NCBI GenBank assembly: GCA_016931715.1
Contig: JAFGEF010000171.1
Coordinates: 1-57,104, forward strand
Length of the DNA stretch: 57,104 bases
Direction of reading: 5' to 3'
From: Sedimentisphaerales bacterium
GTDB taxonomy: Bacteria > Planctomycetota > Phycisphaerae > Sedimentisphaerales > Anaerobacaceae
Of this stretch, positions 8,369 through 18,018 are shown piece by piece. A model generated the notes under the pieces. It did no database searches. It saw only the letters and a program-made list of their open reading frames with translations, and was not told the origin of the DNA. Positions within the stretch are counted from its first letter, which is position 1. Every line of letters starts with the position of its first letter. A program made the position numbers and the translations under genes.

Positions 8369-9610
8369 TTAGTTATCCACTCTTAATATAACCGCCGGGT
8401 CGGTTCTCGAAGCATACCATGCCGGATATAACGAGCTTAGTATTGTTGCACTAAGTGACAATATAAATGCAAGCGGAATAAGCCACCATCCGAAATCTCC
8501 GAAAAAGTGCGGGTCAACGAGTATTTTGGAAACCGCGAGATCACTCTCTCCATAAAAAGAGCTGAAGTCAATACCTTTTTTCGCAACTAAGTATGTAAAC
8601 GGAGTTCCTATGACAAGCCCGATAATTCCTCCGAGCAGTCCGAGTACCAGGCCTTCTGCGAACATGATATGAATAAGCCTGAGATTTTTCATGCCCAGCG
8701 CAGAAAGAATTGCAAATTCTCGTCTTCGTTCCAATACGGCTGTTAGCTGTGCACTTGCGATACCAAGAAAAACTACAATCATAATAATTCCAACAGTCAA
8801 TCTGGTCCATGTCTTATCGACTTCAACGCCGGATGCAAGCTCAGGTGAAATTTCTTTCCATGTTACGAGTTCATTGCCGGAGGGAAGTTGTTTTTTTATA
8901 TTCGCGACAATTTTATTTAATTGTTTCGGTATTTCAACAATCGCGGTTAAATCTCCGGCTCCTTCCAGACCAGTTAATTTTTCAAGGTCAGAGAGATTGA
9001 CATGACAAATTGTTCCGTCCATAGTGTCACTGCCTGTCTCGACAATACCGACAATTCGCAGCATTGCGTTTTGTATCTGACCATCACTTCCGGCAACTGT
9101 GACCATTAAGTCATCTCCAAGTTCGACTTTAAGCTGTTTTGTAACAGCTTTGCCGACTACAGTCGTACCTGGCCCATCCGCAGAAAGATATTTTCCTTCG
9201 GTAACATTTTTAACAAGCCTGTTGGCTTGCTGCTCGCTGGAAGCATCGACTCCCAAAATTTCAACTCCTGCGGTTCTTGTTCCAAATGCGAGCAAACCTT
9301 CCTTTCTTGTATGAGGAACCGCGACTTTTATATTTTCGTTTTCTCGCAGCATTTTCAAGGTATTTTCCCATTGAGACAGTCTCAAATCGTTGTCACGGAT
9401 TTCCTGCCATCCGGTCGGGACAATACGAAAATGTCCGTTTCCGCTTTCGGCGGCTGCTCTAAGCATCATTTCGCCCTCACCTTTGACAAAGCCCACAATA
9501 AACAGGCACAGGCCGCATCCAAGACCGATTCCGAGCACAGAAAGAATAGTTCTGCGAGTGTGACGTCTTAAACTGTTAAGAGCATATTTTGATGAGATAG
9601 AAATTTTCAT
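8369..9610 (-). CDS. FtsX/LolE-type ABC permease
   Basis: A permease of the LolCE/MacB superfamily: one N-terminal helix (residues about 20-42), a large periplasmic domain, then three C-terminal helices (FtsX domain, about 270-410) ending SRTDPAVILRVDN. The periplasmic part (LAFGTRTAGVEILGVD, VVGKAVTKQL) is MacB-like. The start is placed at ATG 9610 (MKISISSKYALNSLRRHTRRT), because it overlaps the stop of the preceding permease as ATGA and begins with the family's basic amphipathic helix. An in-frame codon further upstream would run 90 nt into the neighbour. Confidence 0.88.
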   Translation of the reverse strand: MKISISSKYALNSLRRHTRRTILSVLGIGLGCGLCLFIVGFVKGEGEMMLRAAAESGNGHFRIVPTGWQEIRDNDLRLSQWENTLKMLRENENIKVAVPHTRKEGLLAFGTRTAGVEILGVDASSEQQANRLVKNVTEGKYLSADGPGTTVVGKAVTKQLKVELGDDLMVTVAGSDGQIQNAMLRIVGIVETGSDTMDGTICHVNLSDLEKLTGLEGAGDLTAIVEIPKQLNKIVANIKKQLPSGNELVTWKEISPELASGVEVDKTWTRLTVGIIMIVVFLGIASAQLTAVLERRREFAILSALGMKNLRLIHIMFAEGLVLGLLGGIIGLVIGTPFTYLVAKKGIDFSSFYGESDLAVSKILVDPHFFGDFGWWLIPLAFILSLSATILSSLYPAWYASRTDPAVILRVDN

Positions 9611-10839
9611 GCCCGCATTGCCTCCATAGGTTCGAGTCTGCCTGCAATCCATGCAGGCCATATCGATGCAATAAGAGAAGTGAACATAATCCCGCAAAGA
9701 CCAAGAATTATGTCAAATATTTCAAGTCTCGGAAAAACATGAAGCGGCAGATTCAATCCCTGATATGCCATATCTTCGACCTGGCCGTCTCCGCCCCATG
9801 ATGCCATATCAATTCCTGAATCAGATGTAACAATAATAAAACCGATTCCCAAAAGTGTACCGATAGCAACTCCGAGCAATCCTATTAAAACAGCTTCGGA
9901 GACAATCATTCTCACAAGTCTAAATGGGCTGCTGCCGAGTGCAAGTAACATGCCGAACTCGTGAAAACGCTCGAAAGCTGACATAACCAGTGTATTGGCG
10001 ATACCTGCAACAGCCGCTATAAATACTATAATAAGAATAAAGTATCCAACATAAGAAGATGTTTTCAGAATTACTACAAGCTGGGGAACAATTTCCTCCC
10101 ATGTTTGGATTTCTGTATTTTTAAGAATTGGTATATTTCTGAAAGATTCAGCGGCAGCATTGACCTGTTCCGATGTCTTGTTGCGAATTACAATCTCGTG
10201 AGCTTCGTCGGGCATAACGAATAATTCCTGTGCTTCACCAAGTGACATTACAATTCCGAGCTGATTTATTAAATCGACAGGGCACTTGATTATATCCTGG
10301 ACAATAAATAAATCATTCGCAAGGGAACCATCTGCTGCCTGACCTACAATAGCGATTTCGTCACCGGCGTTAGTCTCGATTTTTTTCGCAAGTATATGTC
10401 CGACTAATACTTTGCCTTTTTCCAGAGGCTTATCGAAGCCCGAAAGCAGCCCGTAGTCTTTCGATTCTGTTTGAACCTGAACGCCGACTACAGTACCTAT
10501 AAAAGCATCTTCTTTCGGAGCAACGAGCACAGGCGCATATATACGAGCGGCGGCACTATCTACAAATGATTCGTCTTCAATGACATCAATCATTTCGTTC
10601 ACATCGTTTAAGACAAGATCGAGAGCACGTTCCTCGGCCCAGTTCGGCTCGGTAATTCGGATATGACCTATCATCGGACCTGTTATAGCAATACGGATAT
10701 TATCAGTATAGCCGCGCATAAGGCTGTTGGTTGCAAGCAAAGCAAACTGACCGACTGCTATTGCAAGCATTGCCAGGCCTGTTCGTTTTTTATTGCGGCC
10801 GATATTACGCCATGCTATTTGAATAGTCCTTGCTTTCAT
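9607..10839 (-). CDS. FtsX/LolC-type ABC permease
   Basis: The partner of the following permease, with the same layout: N-terminal helix after MKARTIQIAWRNIGRNKKRT, a periplasmic MacB-like domain, and three helices near the C-terminus closing with IWPAWIAGRLEPMEAMRA, the typical end of LolC/E-like proteins. It overlaps the LolA-like gene upstream and the second permease downstream by 4 bp each (ATGA), so translation of the set is coupled. Two different permeases plus one ATPase fit a LolCDE-like heterodimer. Confidence 0.88.
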   Translation of the reverse strand: MKARTIQIAWRNIGRNKKRTGLAMLAIAVGQFALLATNSLMRGYTDNIRIAITGPMIGHIRITEPNWAEERALDLVLNDVNEMIDVIEDESFVDSAAARIYAPVLVAPKEDAFIGTVVGVQVQTESKDYGLLSGFDKPLEKGKVLVGHILAKKIETNAGDEIAIVGQAADGSLANDLFIVQDIIKCPVDLINQLGIVMSLGEAQELFVMPDEAHEIVIRNKTSEQVNAAAESFRNIPILKNTEIQTWEEIVPQLVVILKTSSYVGYFILIIVFIAAVAGIANTLVMSAFERFHEFGMLLALGSSPFRLVRMIVSEAVLIGLLGVAIGTLLGIGFIIVTSDSGIDMASWGGDGQVEDMAYQGLNLPLHVFPRLEIFDIILGLCGIMFTSLIASIWPAWIAGRLEPMEAMRA

Positions 10840-11666
10840 CTTTTGCGTTCGAGCTGGGATAGACTGAACATATCATCGGGTACAGTTACGTTAAAATTTA
10901 TATCATTATAAATCATCTCTGTTTTCTGGCCTTTTTCATCTTCAGGAGTCAATAACATTTTTGATGGTATAATATGCCCGTCAAAATCCTTTACATCAGA
11001 CCATATAATCGTTCGCGCAAGCCTGTCCCTGCGGTCGTAATATTTTGCCTGTAAAGGGATTGTTCCATCCTCTGATACGATTAGTTCGAATTTATTCCAC
11101 AGTCCGACTATATCAGGTTTAGCAATCAAATCTACCTGCCAGCCGGGAGGATTTTCCGTATGTCCGGCTAATTTGTATATATAATCTTTCGTGAACGAGG
11201 ACTCGCGAACCAAATCATCGTTGGTAAAGTCACTGCCCATCCACGAGTTCATCATCAACGACGGCGGAATGCGAATCGTTCTGTTTATTCTGGGAAGGTA
11301 ATTCCAGAGATTGTTATCGACTTTCAAAGTTGCCGTATCTTTTTCCCGTGCAGGAGATTGTATTACAATTAATGCTTTTTCCTCACCCTTAGTCCACATT
11401 TTCATTTCGAGAGTTCTCTCATTTCGCGGCTTTGTGATTTTCAGCTCCACTTCTGATATGCTGCTCGCTGAGCGATACAAATCCTCGAAATGCTTGACAA
11501 CCGCGTTCACATCAAGCACGCCGTCTTTGATAAAAGGACTGTTTACATCGATGATTGCTGATTGCAGTATATTATTCGGCTTGTCAATAGATGCAGATAG
11601 ACCAGGCAAAATACTCCAGCAAACGCATAAACCTGTAATCAGGATATAATATTTAATTGTTTTCAT
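10836..11666 (-). CDS. LolA-like outer-membrane lipoprotein-sorting protein
   Basis: An exported periplasmic protein (signal peptide IKYYILITGLCVCW...GLSAS). The body has the hallmark segment of the 'outer membrane lipoprotein-sorting protein' family: NNLWNYLPRINRTIRIPPS, MMNSWMGSDFTNDDLV. It continues through GWQVDLIAKP and the half-barrel strands to PDDMFSLSQLERKR. LolA-fold proteins carry acylated cargo across the periplasm. Being first in the operon with LolCDE-like parts and a barrel, it is probably the shuttle of this system. The cargo is not evident. Confidence 0.85.
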   Translation of the reverse strand: MKTIKYYILITGLCVCWSILPGLSASIDKPNNILQSAIIDVNSPFIKDGVLDVNAVVKHFEDLYRSASSISEVELKITKPRNERTLEMKMWTKGEEKALIVIQSPAREKDTATLKVDNNLWNYLPRINRTIRIPPSLMMNSWMGSDFTNDDLVRESSFTKDYIYKLAGHTENPPGWQVDLIAKPDIVGLWNKFELIVSEDGTIPLQAKYYDRRDRLARTIIWSDVKDFDGHIIPSKMLLTPEDEKGQKTEMIYNDINFNVTVPDDMFSLSQLERKR

Positions 11667-11804
11667 TTTAAGCTCTATTTAAATATATGTTCATATACCC
11701 TATTAGTCCCAAAATTAACATAATTGGTTCAAAAATGGAAAATAATTTTTAAAACGCTTAACTCGCAATGATGTAGAAATCGCGTTTATTAGGTATAATT
11801 AGGA

Positions 11805-13229
11805 TTATGAGTTTTTCAGCCAGTTATTTATAGCAGCGGCGGCGTTGCGGCCGGTGTTGATGGCGTGGACTACAAGAGACGGGCCTGAAATAGTGTCGCC
11901 GGCCGCGAAAACCTGCGGATTGCTTGTCTGGTAATTAAGTGTAGTCACATTTCCGCGGCTGTCTAATTTCAAGTTCATGTCTTTGATAAGACCTTCATGA
12001 ACAACGTGAACAAAACCTGTCGCAAGAACAACCAAATCAATATCGATTGAAAAATCGGTATTGGGAATTTCCTTAATCTCCCACTGGCCTTTCTTTTGGT
12101 ACCATTCGACTTCACATGCGTTGAGCTTGTCCGCGACTATTCCAGTTCCGCCTGAGAAAGATTTTGTACTGATGGACCATCGTCTTTCGCAGCCTTCTTC
12201 GTGCGAAGATGATGTTCGCATAACTCTGGGCCACATAGGCCATGGGGTATCTGAAGGGCGTGCCTCCGGTGGTTTCGGGAGAATTTCAAACTGGTATATT
12301 TTTTTCGCTCCCTGACGTCGTGCGGTTCCGACACAGTCACTGCCTGTATCTCCGCCGCCTATGACCGCTACAATTTTGTCTTTTGCCATGAAGTAATTTT
12401 GTTCATCAAAAGGCTCAGAAGCGTTGATTTGATTTTGGGCGGTCAGGTATTCCATCGCGAACATGATATTTTCGAATCCTCTTCCCGGAACATTGAGGTC
12501 ACGCGGCTCGCCCGCACCCATTGTCAGGCAAATGCAATTGAACATTTTTTGCAGATAATGTGCGGATAAATCGTCTCCTGCGGTTACTCCTGTCTGGAAT
12601 TGTATGCCTTCAGCGCGGAGCTGTTCGAGTCTTCTGTCGATAATACTTTTTTCAAGTTTGAAATCCGGTACGCCGTAGCGCAAAAGGCCGCCGATGTTGT
12701 CGTCCTTTTCAAAAACGACAACGTTGTGTCCCGCTCGTGCCAATTGCTGCGCTGTGGCAAGGCCGGCGGGTCCTGAACCGATGACTGCTATGCGTTTTCC
12801 TGTTTTTTGCTCAGCCGGCTGCGGCTTAATCCAGCCTTCTTCGAAGCCCCGTTCGACAATCTGGTATTCGATATGTCTTATCAGAACAGGGTCATCGCTG
12901 ATTCCGAGAGTGCAGGCGGTCTCGCATGGTGCCGGACAAAGTCGTCCTGTGATTTCAGGAAAATTGTTCGTTGAGTGCAGCAGGTTACAAGCCTGCTGCC
13001 AGCGATTTTTATAGATAAGCTCATTGAAATCAGGAATGAAGTTGCGCAGGGGACATCCTGAACCGTGACAGAATGGTATTCCGCAATCCATACATCTTGC
13101 TGCCTGCTTGTGAATCTGGTCTGGTGTCAGCGGCAGATTCAGCTCTTTGAAATCAAGAATTCTTTCTTTGACCGGTCTATAGCCGACATTTTGTCTTTTA
13201 TATTTCAGGAAAGCTTTCGGTTCAGCCAT
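11805..13229 (-). CDS. gltD: Glutamate synthase, small subunit
   Basis: Beta subunit of NADPH-GOGAT. It passes electrons from NAD(P)H through FAD and 4Fe-4S clusters to GltB. N-terminal cysteines (CMDCGIPFCHGSGCPLRN, and CPAPCETAC further on) hold the clusters. GSGPAGLATAQQLA and GGGDTGSDCVGTA are the two dinucleotide-binding folds, and VFAAGDTISGPSLVVHA is the conserved C-terminal FAD segment. The start is set at ATG 13229 (MAEPKAFLKYKR), with AGGAGG upstream. This start overlaps the gltB stop by 8 nt, so the subunits are translationally coupled. At about 475 residues it is full length. Confidence 0.95.
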   Translation of the reverse strand: MAEPKAFLKYKRQNVGYRPVKERILDFKELNLPLTPDQIHKQAARCMDCGIPFCHGSGCPLRNFIPDFNELIYKNRWQQACNLLHSTNNFPEITGRLCPAPCETACTLGISDDPVLIRHIEYQIVERGFEEGWIKPQPAEQKTGKRIAVIGSGPAGLATAQQLARAGHNVVVFEKDDNIGGLLRYGVPDFKLEKSIIDRRLEQLRAEGIQFQTGVTAGDDLSAHYLQKMFNCICLTMGAGEPRDLNVPGRGFENIMFAMEYLTAQNQINASEPFDEQNYFMAKDKIVAVIGGGDTGSDCVGTARRQGAKKIYQFEILPKPPEARPSDTPWPMWPRVMRTSSSHEEGCERRWSISTKSFSGGTGIVADKLNACEVEWYQKKGQWEIKEIPNTDFSIDIDLVVLATGFVHVVHEGLIKDMNLKLDSRGNVTTLNYQTSNPQVFAAGDTISGPSLVVHAINTGRNAAAAINNWLKNS

Positions 13230-16200
13230 AGAAAACCTCCTCTGTTGCTGGTGTAGTTTCAGTGTTGCGCTGTTCTGCTGCCCGCATCTTTTCAAGGGCT
13301 TTACGATAATCAATCGGTACAACCTTTACAAATTTACCGGTCATGTCATTCCATGCGTTTAAGATTTGTTTTGCGCGTTCGCTTCCCGTCCATGTCAAGT
13401 GACGCTCGATAAGATTTTTCAGTATTGCCTGGTCTTCCTGTTTCCAGACGCTCTCAAGCTCTACCATATCGAGGTTGCACAGAGTGTCAAACAACTGCAT
13501 TTCATCGAGCACATAGGCGATACCGCCGCTCATGCCGGCAGCGAAATTGCAGCCTGTTTGTCCGAGAACGACTACGGTTCCGCCTGTCATATACTCACAC
13601 CCGTGGTCGCCAAGACCTTCCACTACGGCTGTCGCGCCGCTGTTGCGCACAGCGAACCTTTCACCCGCGATTCCGTTTATGAAAATTTCGCCGGAAGTTG
13701 CGCCGTACAAAAGAGTATTTCCGACAATTATGTTTTCATGTGCCGCAAATGAAGAATGTGCCGGTGACCTGACAACAATCCTGCCACCGGAAAGGCTCTT
13801 GCCCAAATAGTCATTGCTTTCACCTATAAGAGTGAGTGTTACGCCATGAACAAGGAACGCGCCGAAGCTCTGTCCTGCGGAGCCGTTAAAAGTAATTTCA
13901 ATAGTGCCGTCAGGGAGACCTTCAGAGCCATATTTTTTCACGATACGATTGCTTAGAATCGCTCCTACTGTTCGATTTATATTTCGAATGGGCATTTCGA
14001 GAGCAACCTTCTTTTTATTTTCGATGGCGGTTTTTATTTTTTCTATAATCTGCCAGTCAATATGGTCATTGATTTTCACCGCTTGTTGTGTACTCAGGTG
14101 TATAGCGCCTGCTTCATAATTAATTGGTTTTTGGAAAATCGATGACAGGTCAATGCCTTTTGTTTTCCAGTGCTCAATAGCTTTAGTGTAATTGAGATGC
14201 TCGACTCTTCCGACCATATCTTCGACTTTTCTGAAACCGAGCATTGCCATAATCTGCCTGAGTTCTTCAGCGACAAAGAACATGAATCGTTCGATATATT
14301 CAGGTTTTCCCTTGAAGCGGGCTCTCAGCTCGGCATCCTGTGTGGCAATACCGAAAGCACAAGCGCCTTCGTGACATTTTCTAAGCAGTGTGCATCCGAG
14401 CGTTACCAATGCCGCAGTTCCAAAGCCGAACTGTTCCGCCCCAAGCAGGGCAGCGATAGCAACGTCTCTTCCTGTTTTCAACTGACCATCTGTCTGGACC
14501 CTTATGCGGTCTCTCAGGCCGTTCATTACAAGTACCTGCTGCGTTTCCGCCAGGCCAAGCTCCCATGGGCAGCCCGCATGTTTTATTGACGAAAGCGGGC
14601 TTGCGCCTGTTCCGCCATCGTGGCCGCTTATGAGAACTTCGTCTGCATTGCCTTTTGCCACGCCTGCCGCGACTGTTCCGACCCCGACTTCGGCAACCAG
14701 TTTAACAGATACTTTTACACCGGGATTACCGCATTTTAAATCGTATATTAGCTGTGCCAAATCCTCGATTGAATATATATCATGGTGCGGCGGAGGTGAA
14801 ATCAATGTCACTCCTGGTGTGGAATACCTGAGTTTTGCTATTTCGTCAGTGACTTTATGTCCCGGAAGCTGTCCTCCCTCGCCCGGTTTTGCGCCCTGGG
14901 CAATTTTAATTTGCAGCTCTTTGGCATTGGCAAGATAATTCGCAGTGACTCCGAATCTCGCGCTGGCGATTTGTTTTATGGCACAGTTTTTCGAGTCCCC
15001 GTTTGGTTCTAATTTATATCGTGACGCGTCTTCGCCGCCCTCGCCGGTATTGCTCATTGCCCCGATACGATTCATGGCAATAGCCATGCATTCGTGAGCT
15101 TCTTTGCTAATCGAGCCGTGACTCATAGCGCCGGTACAAAATCTTTTTACAATCTCTGCTGCCGGTTCCACTTCTTCGACAGGAACTGCCTGTCCCGGAA
15201 CAAATTCGAATAATCCGCGAAGCGTACATATATGCTGCGACTGGTCATTTATTGCTTTGGCATATTCTGCATAAGCATTTGCATCGTTGTTTTTCACGGC
15301 ATGCTGTAATTTTGCTACAGTTGTCGGATTCCAGAGATGATATTCTCCTGTATGTCTGAAATGATATTCTCCACCAAAATCAAGCTCAAGCACCCCGGCG
15401 GGGCGCTGGTGGAAAGCTGCTTTCTGGCGAGCAATTGCTTCGGCCGCGATTTCTTCGAGTCCGATACCTTCGATGCGCGAGCTTGTGCCTGTAAAATATT
15501 CATCAATTACATTATGGTTAAGCCCGATAGCTTCAAATAATTGCGCACCGGTGTAGCTGCGAAGCGTCGAGATACCCATTTTGCTCATTGTTTTAAGAAT
15601 ACCTTTTTTGATTGCTGCGATGTAGTTGTCTGCTATCTGGATAGATTCGATATTCGCGGGCAATTCATTTTGATTATGCAGCTCGTCGAGAGACTCGAAA
15701 GCCATATAAGGATTTATTCCGTTTGCTCCGTAGCCGCACAGGAGACAGAAGTGCATAACTTCTCTCGGTTCACCGCTTTCGATAATAAGTCCCGTTTCAC
15801 CTCGCAGGCCTCGACGAAGCAAGCCGTGATGAACAGCGGCTGTCGCTAAAAGAGATGGTATCGGCGCTTGTGTCGGGCTGATTCCGCGATCACTGATTAT
15901 CACGAGTGATGCTCCATCCTTTATGGCTCGTTCCGCATTATTAATTAACGTGTTCAAAGCAAGTCGCAGGCTTTCCGCCGGATTCGATACATCTGAGTCG
16001 AAAAGGGCCGGGACGGTTACAACTTTGAAATCTTTTCTGCTTACAGAGCGCAGGCGTTCGATGTCCTCATTTGTTAAAATCGGATGAGGCAGTTTAAGCT
16101 GTCTGCAATGCTCAGGCGTTTCATTTAATATATTTCGTTTCTTTCCGGTATAGACCATGAGGCTCATGACAAGACCTTCGCGAAGAGGGTCAATCGGCGG

Positions 16201-17778
16201 ATTTGTCACCTGGGCGAACAACTGCTTGAAATAATTAAACAGGAGTTTTGGTATATCTGAAAGTACAGCCAGCGGAGCATCATTACCCATTGAGCCGACC
16301 GGTTCCTGTCCATTCGCAGCCATCGGCGTTAAAATCATTTTAAGCTCTTCACGTGTATAGCCGAATGCTCTCATTCTTTGTGCGATGGTTTTCGGCTCGC
16401 TTTCGACAAGATTAGGAGCATCGAATAATCCGCGAAGCTCGATTCTATTTTCATCCAGCCATCTTCGATAAGGCTTTTGTCTTGCTATTTTACCTTTTAT
16501 TTCGTTGTCCGAAACCTCGCGTTTCTGTACTGTATCAATAAGAAACATGTGCCCCGGTCTTAATCGTCCTTTTTTACGAATTTTTTCGGGCGGAAATTCC
16601 ACCACACCTGCTTCACTTGCGATTACAGCCAGACCATCTGTAGTAACAAGATACCTGCATGGTCTCAAACCATTGCGGTCGAGCGTTCCTCCGATAATTT
16701 TTCCGTCGGTAAATACCATAGCGGCGGGGCCATCCCAGGGCTCCATTATTGCTGAGTGATATTCGTAAAAAGCGCGTTTATCGGTGCTGATGTGATATTT
16801 CGCCCCGAAGGCTTCAGGTATCATCATCATCATGGAATGCGGCATGCTTCTGCCTGTGCGAACAAGCAATTCAAGAGCGCTGTCAAAACATGCGGAGTCA
16901 CTCATTTCTGGTTTAAGAACAGGCAAAACGTCTTTGAGATTATCCTTAAAGACTTCACTGGTCATTATCGTTTCGCGTGCCTTCATCCAGTTGCGATTTC
17001 CGCTGAGTGTATTGATTTCGCCGTTATGTGCAATACATCTGAAAGGCTGAGCAAGCTGCCAGCTCGGAAAAGTATTCGTGCTGTAACGCTGGTGTACTAT
17101 TGCAAGCGCAGAAACAAGGCGCTTGTCGGCAAGGTCGGGATAATAATCAAACAACTGCCATGCCATAAACATGCCCTTGTAGCAGATTGTTCTGCATGAT
17201 AGAGAAGTTATATAAAAATCCTGTCCTTCATCGCCAAGTTTTTTTCGGACGAGTTTTTCAGCTCTTCCGCGAGCGAGATACAATTGTCTTTCAAGTGCCT
17301 CATCCTTCAGTCCGGCGCCATCTATAAAAATCTGCCTGATTGAAGGTTCTGACTCCAGTGCGATTTTACCAAGACAATTTGGGGATACGGGAACATCTCT
17401 CCATCCCAGTACTTTCATCCTGTAATGAATAATCGCGTTTTCCAGTATTTCGTCACATTTTTTTCGTTTATCAGCATTTTTCGAGCCAAACACCATTCCG
17501 ATGCCGTACTGTGTTTCAGCAGGCAGCGTAACTTTAATTTTCCCTGATTCGGCAAGAAAGAATTCATGAGGGATTTGAAATAAAATTCCAGCACCGTCTC
17601 CGGTTGTTTCATCTGCGCCTGCCGCGCCGCGATGATGCAGGTTAAGGAGAATCTGTTTGCCGTACTCGATGATTGAGTGTTCCCGTTTGCCGGAAATATT
17701 TACAACTGCACCGATACCGCAGGCGTCATGCTCATACCGGGTCTCATATAAACCATGATTTTTCAATTTCAATTCCAT
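13222..17778 (-). CDS. gltB: Glutamate synthase, large subunit
   Basis: Alpha subunit of GOGAT: makes two glutamates from glutamine and 2-oxoglutarate. The class II glutaminase nucleophile is Cys20 (HDACGIG), so the propeptide is about 19 residues. FMN-barrel segments include GGEDASRY and RFGVTANYL, and the 3Fe-4S cysteines are in CTLLRKCHEGACAFG. The C-terminal GXGXG beta-helix carries GGTVVVLG and GMSGGIAYV. At 1518 residues it is a complete bacterial GltB. The promoter region (17779-18018) is shared with the glnN terminator. I see no convincing sigma-54 site there, unlike the other nitrogen genes nearby. Confidence 0.96.
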   Translation of the reverse strand: MELKLKNHGLYETRYEHDACGIGAVVNISGKREHSIIEYGKQILLNLHHRGAAGADETTGDGAGILFQIPHEFFLAESGKIKVTLPAETQYGIGMVFGSKNADKRKKCDEILENAIIHYRMKVLGWRDVPVSPNCLGKIALESEPSIRQIFIDGAGLKDEALERQLYLARGRAEKLVRKKLGDEGQDFYITSLSCRTICYKGMFMAWQLFDYYPDLADKRLVSALAIVHQRYSTNTFPSWQLAQPFRCIAHNGEINTLSGNRNWMKARETIMTSEVFKDNLKDVLPVLKPEMSDSACFDSALELLVRTGRSMPHSMMMMIPEAFGAKYHISTDKRAFYEYHSAIMEPWDGPAAMVFTDGKIIGGTLDRNGLRPCRYLVTTDGLAVIASEAGVVEFPPEKIRKKGRLRPGHMFLIDTVQKREVSDNEIKGKIARQKPYRRWLDENRIELRGLFDAPNLVESEPKTIAQRMRAFGYTREELKMILTPMAANGQEPVGSMGNDAPLAVLSDIPKLLFNYFKQLFAQVTNPPIDPLREGLVMSLMVYTGKKRNILNETPEHCRQLKLPHPILTNEDIERLRSVSRKDFKVVTVPALFDSDVSNPAESLRLALNTLINNAERAIKDGASLVIISDRGISPTQAPIPSLLATAAVHHGLLRRGLRGETGLIIESGEPREVMHFCLLCGYGANGINPYMAFESLDELHNQNELPANIESIQIADNYIAAIKKGILKTMSKMGISTLRSYTGAQLFEAIGLNHNVIDEYFTGTSSRIEGIGLEEIAAEAIARQKAAFHQRPAGVLELDFGGEYHFRHTGEYHLWNPTTVAKLQHAVKNNDANAYAEYAKAINDQSQHICTLRGLFEFVPGQAVPVEEVEPAAEIVKRFCTGAMSHGSISKEAHECMAIAMNRIGAMSNTGEGGEDASRYKLEPNGDSKNCAIKQIASARFGVTANYLANAKELQIKIAQGAKPGEGGQLPGHKVTDEIAKLRYSTPGVTLISPPPHHDIYSIEDLAQLIYDLKCGNPGVKVSVKLVAEVGVGTVAAGVAKGNADEVLISGHDGGTGASPLSSIKHAGCPWELGLAETQQVLVMNGLRDRIRVQTDGQLKTGRDVAIAALLGAEQFGFGTAALVTLGCTLLRKCHEGACAFGIATQDAELRARFKGKPEYIERFMFFVAEELRQIMAMLGFRKVEDMVGRVEHLNYTKAIEHWKTKGIDLSSIFQKPINYEAGAIHLSTQQAVKINDHIDWQIIEKIKTAIENKKKVALEMPIRNINRTVGAILSNRIVKKYGSEGLPDGTIEITFNGSAGQSFGAFLVHGVTLTLIGESNDYLGKSLSGGRIVVRSPAHSSFAAHENIIVGNTLLYGATSGEIFINGIAGERFAVRNSGATAVVEGLGDHGCEYMTGGTVVVLGQTGCNFAAGMSGGIAYVLDEMQLFDTLCNLDMVELESVWKQEDQAILKNLIERHLTWTGSERAKQILNAWNDMTGKFVKVVPIDYRKALEKMRAAEQRNTETTPATEEVFYG

Positions 17779-17940
17779 ATACTTTAATTATACGATGATT
17801 TTGCAATGATAACAGCTTGATTCTACTTATATTAATAATAAGTGTTCTTTATATAATCAATATTTATATACAGAATTCTTTTCCTTTAGGTTTGAAAAGT
17901 ATCAAGGCACAATAATTTGTGGGGCAGTAGAAAATAAAAT

Positions 17941-17983
17941 AAGGAAAAGGCTTGCTCAGAAACACTCGTTTCGAACAAGCCTT
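17941..17983 (-). terminator. Terminator of glnN
   Basis: An 11-bp stem with one mismatch (17947-17957 with 17973-17983) continues into an inner GAAAC/GTTTC stem with a 4-nt loop, then a T-rich run on the minus strand. It lies 35 nt after the glnN stop. Confidence 0.75.
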
Positions 17984-18018
17984 AACCATTATCCAGAGCT
18001 TGTTAAAATATATTTCTT

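Noticed and set aside
12137..12340. Suspected frameshift in gltD (unusual residues around the RTSSSHEEGCERRW segment)
   Set aside because: The frame is open throughout, conserved segments lie on both sides, and this loop with SSSHEEGC is normal for GltD.
17790..17806. Possible sigma-54 promoter before gltB
   Set aside because: A TTGCA is present, but the -24 position reads AGCTGT with no GG; far below the quality of the four accepted sites.
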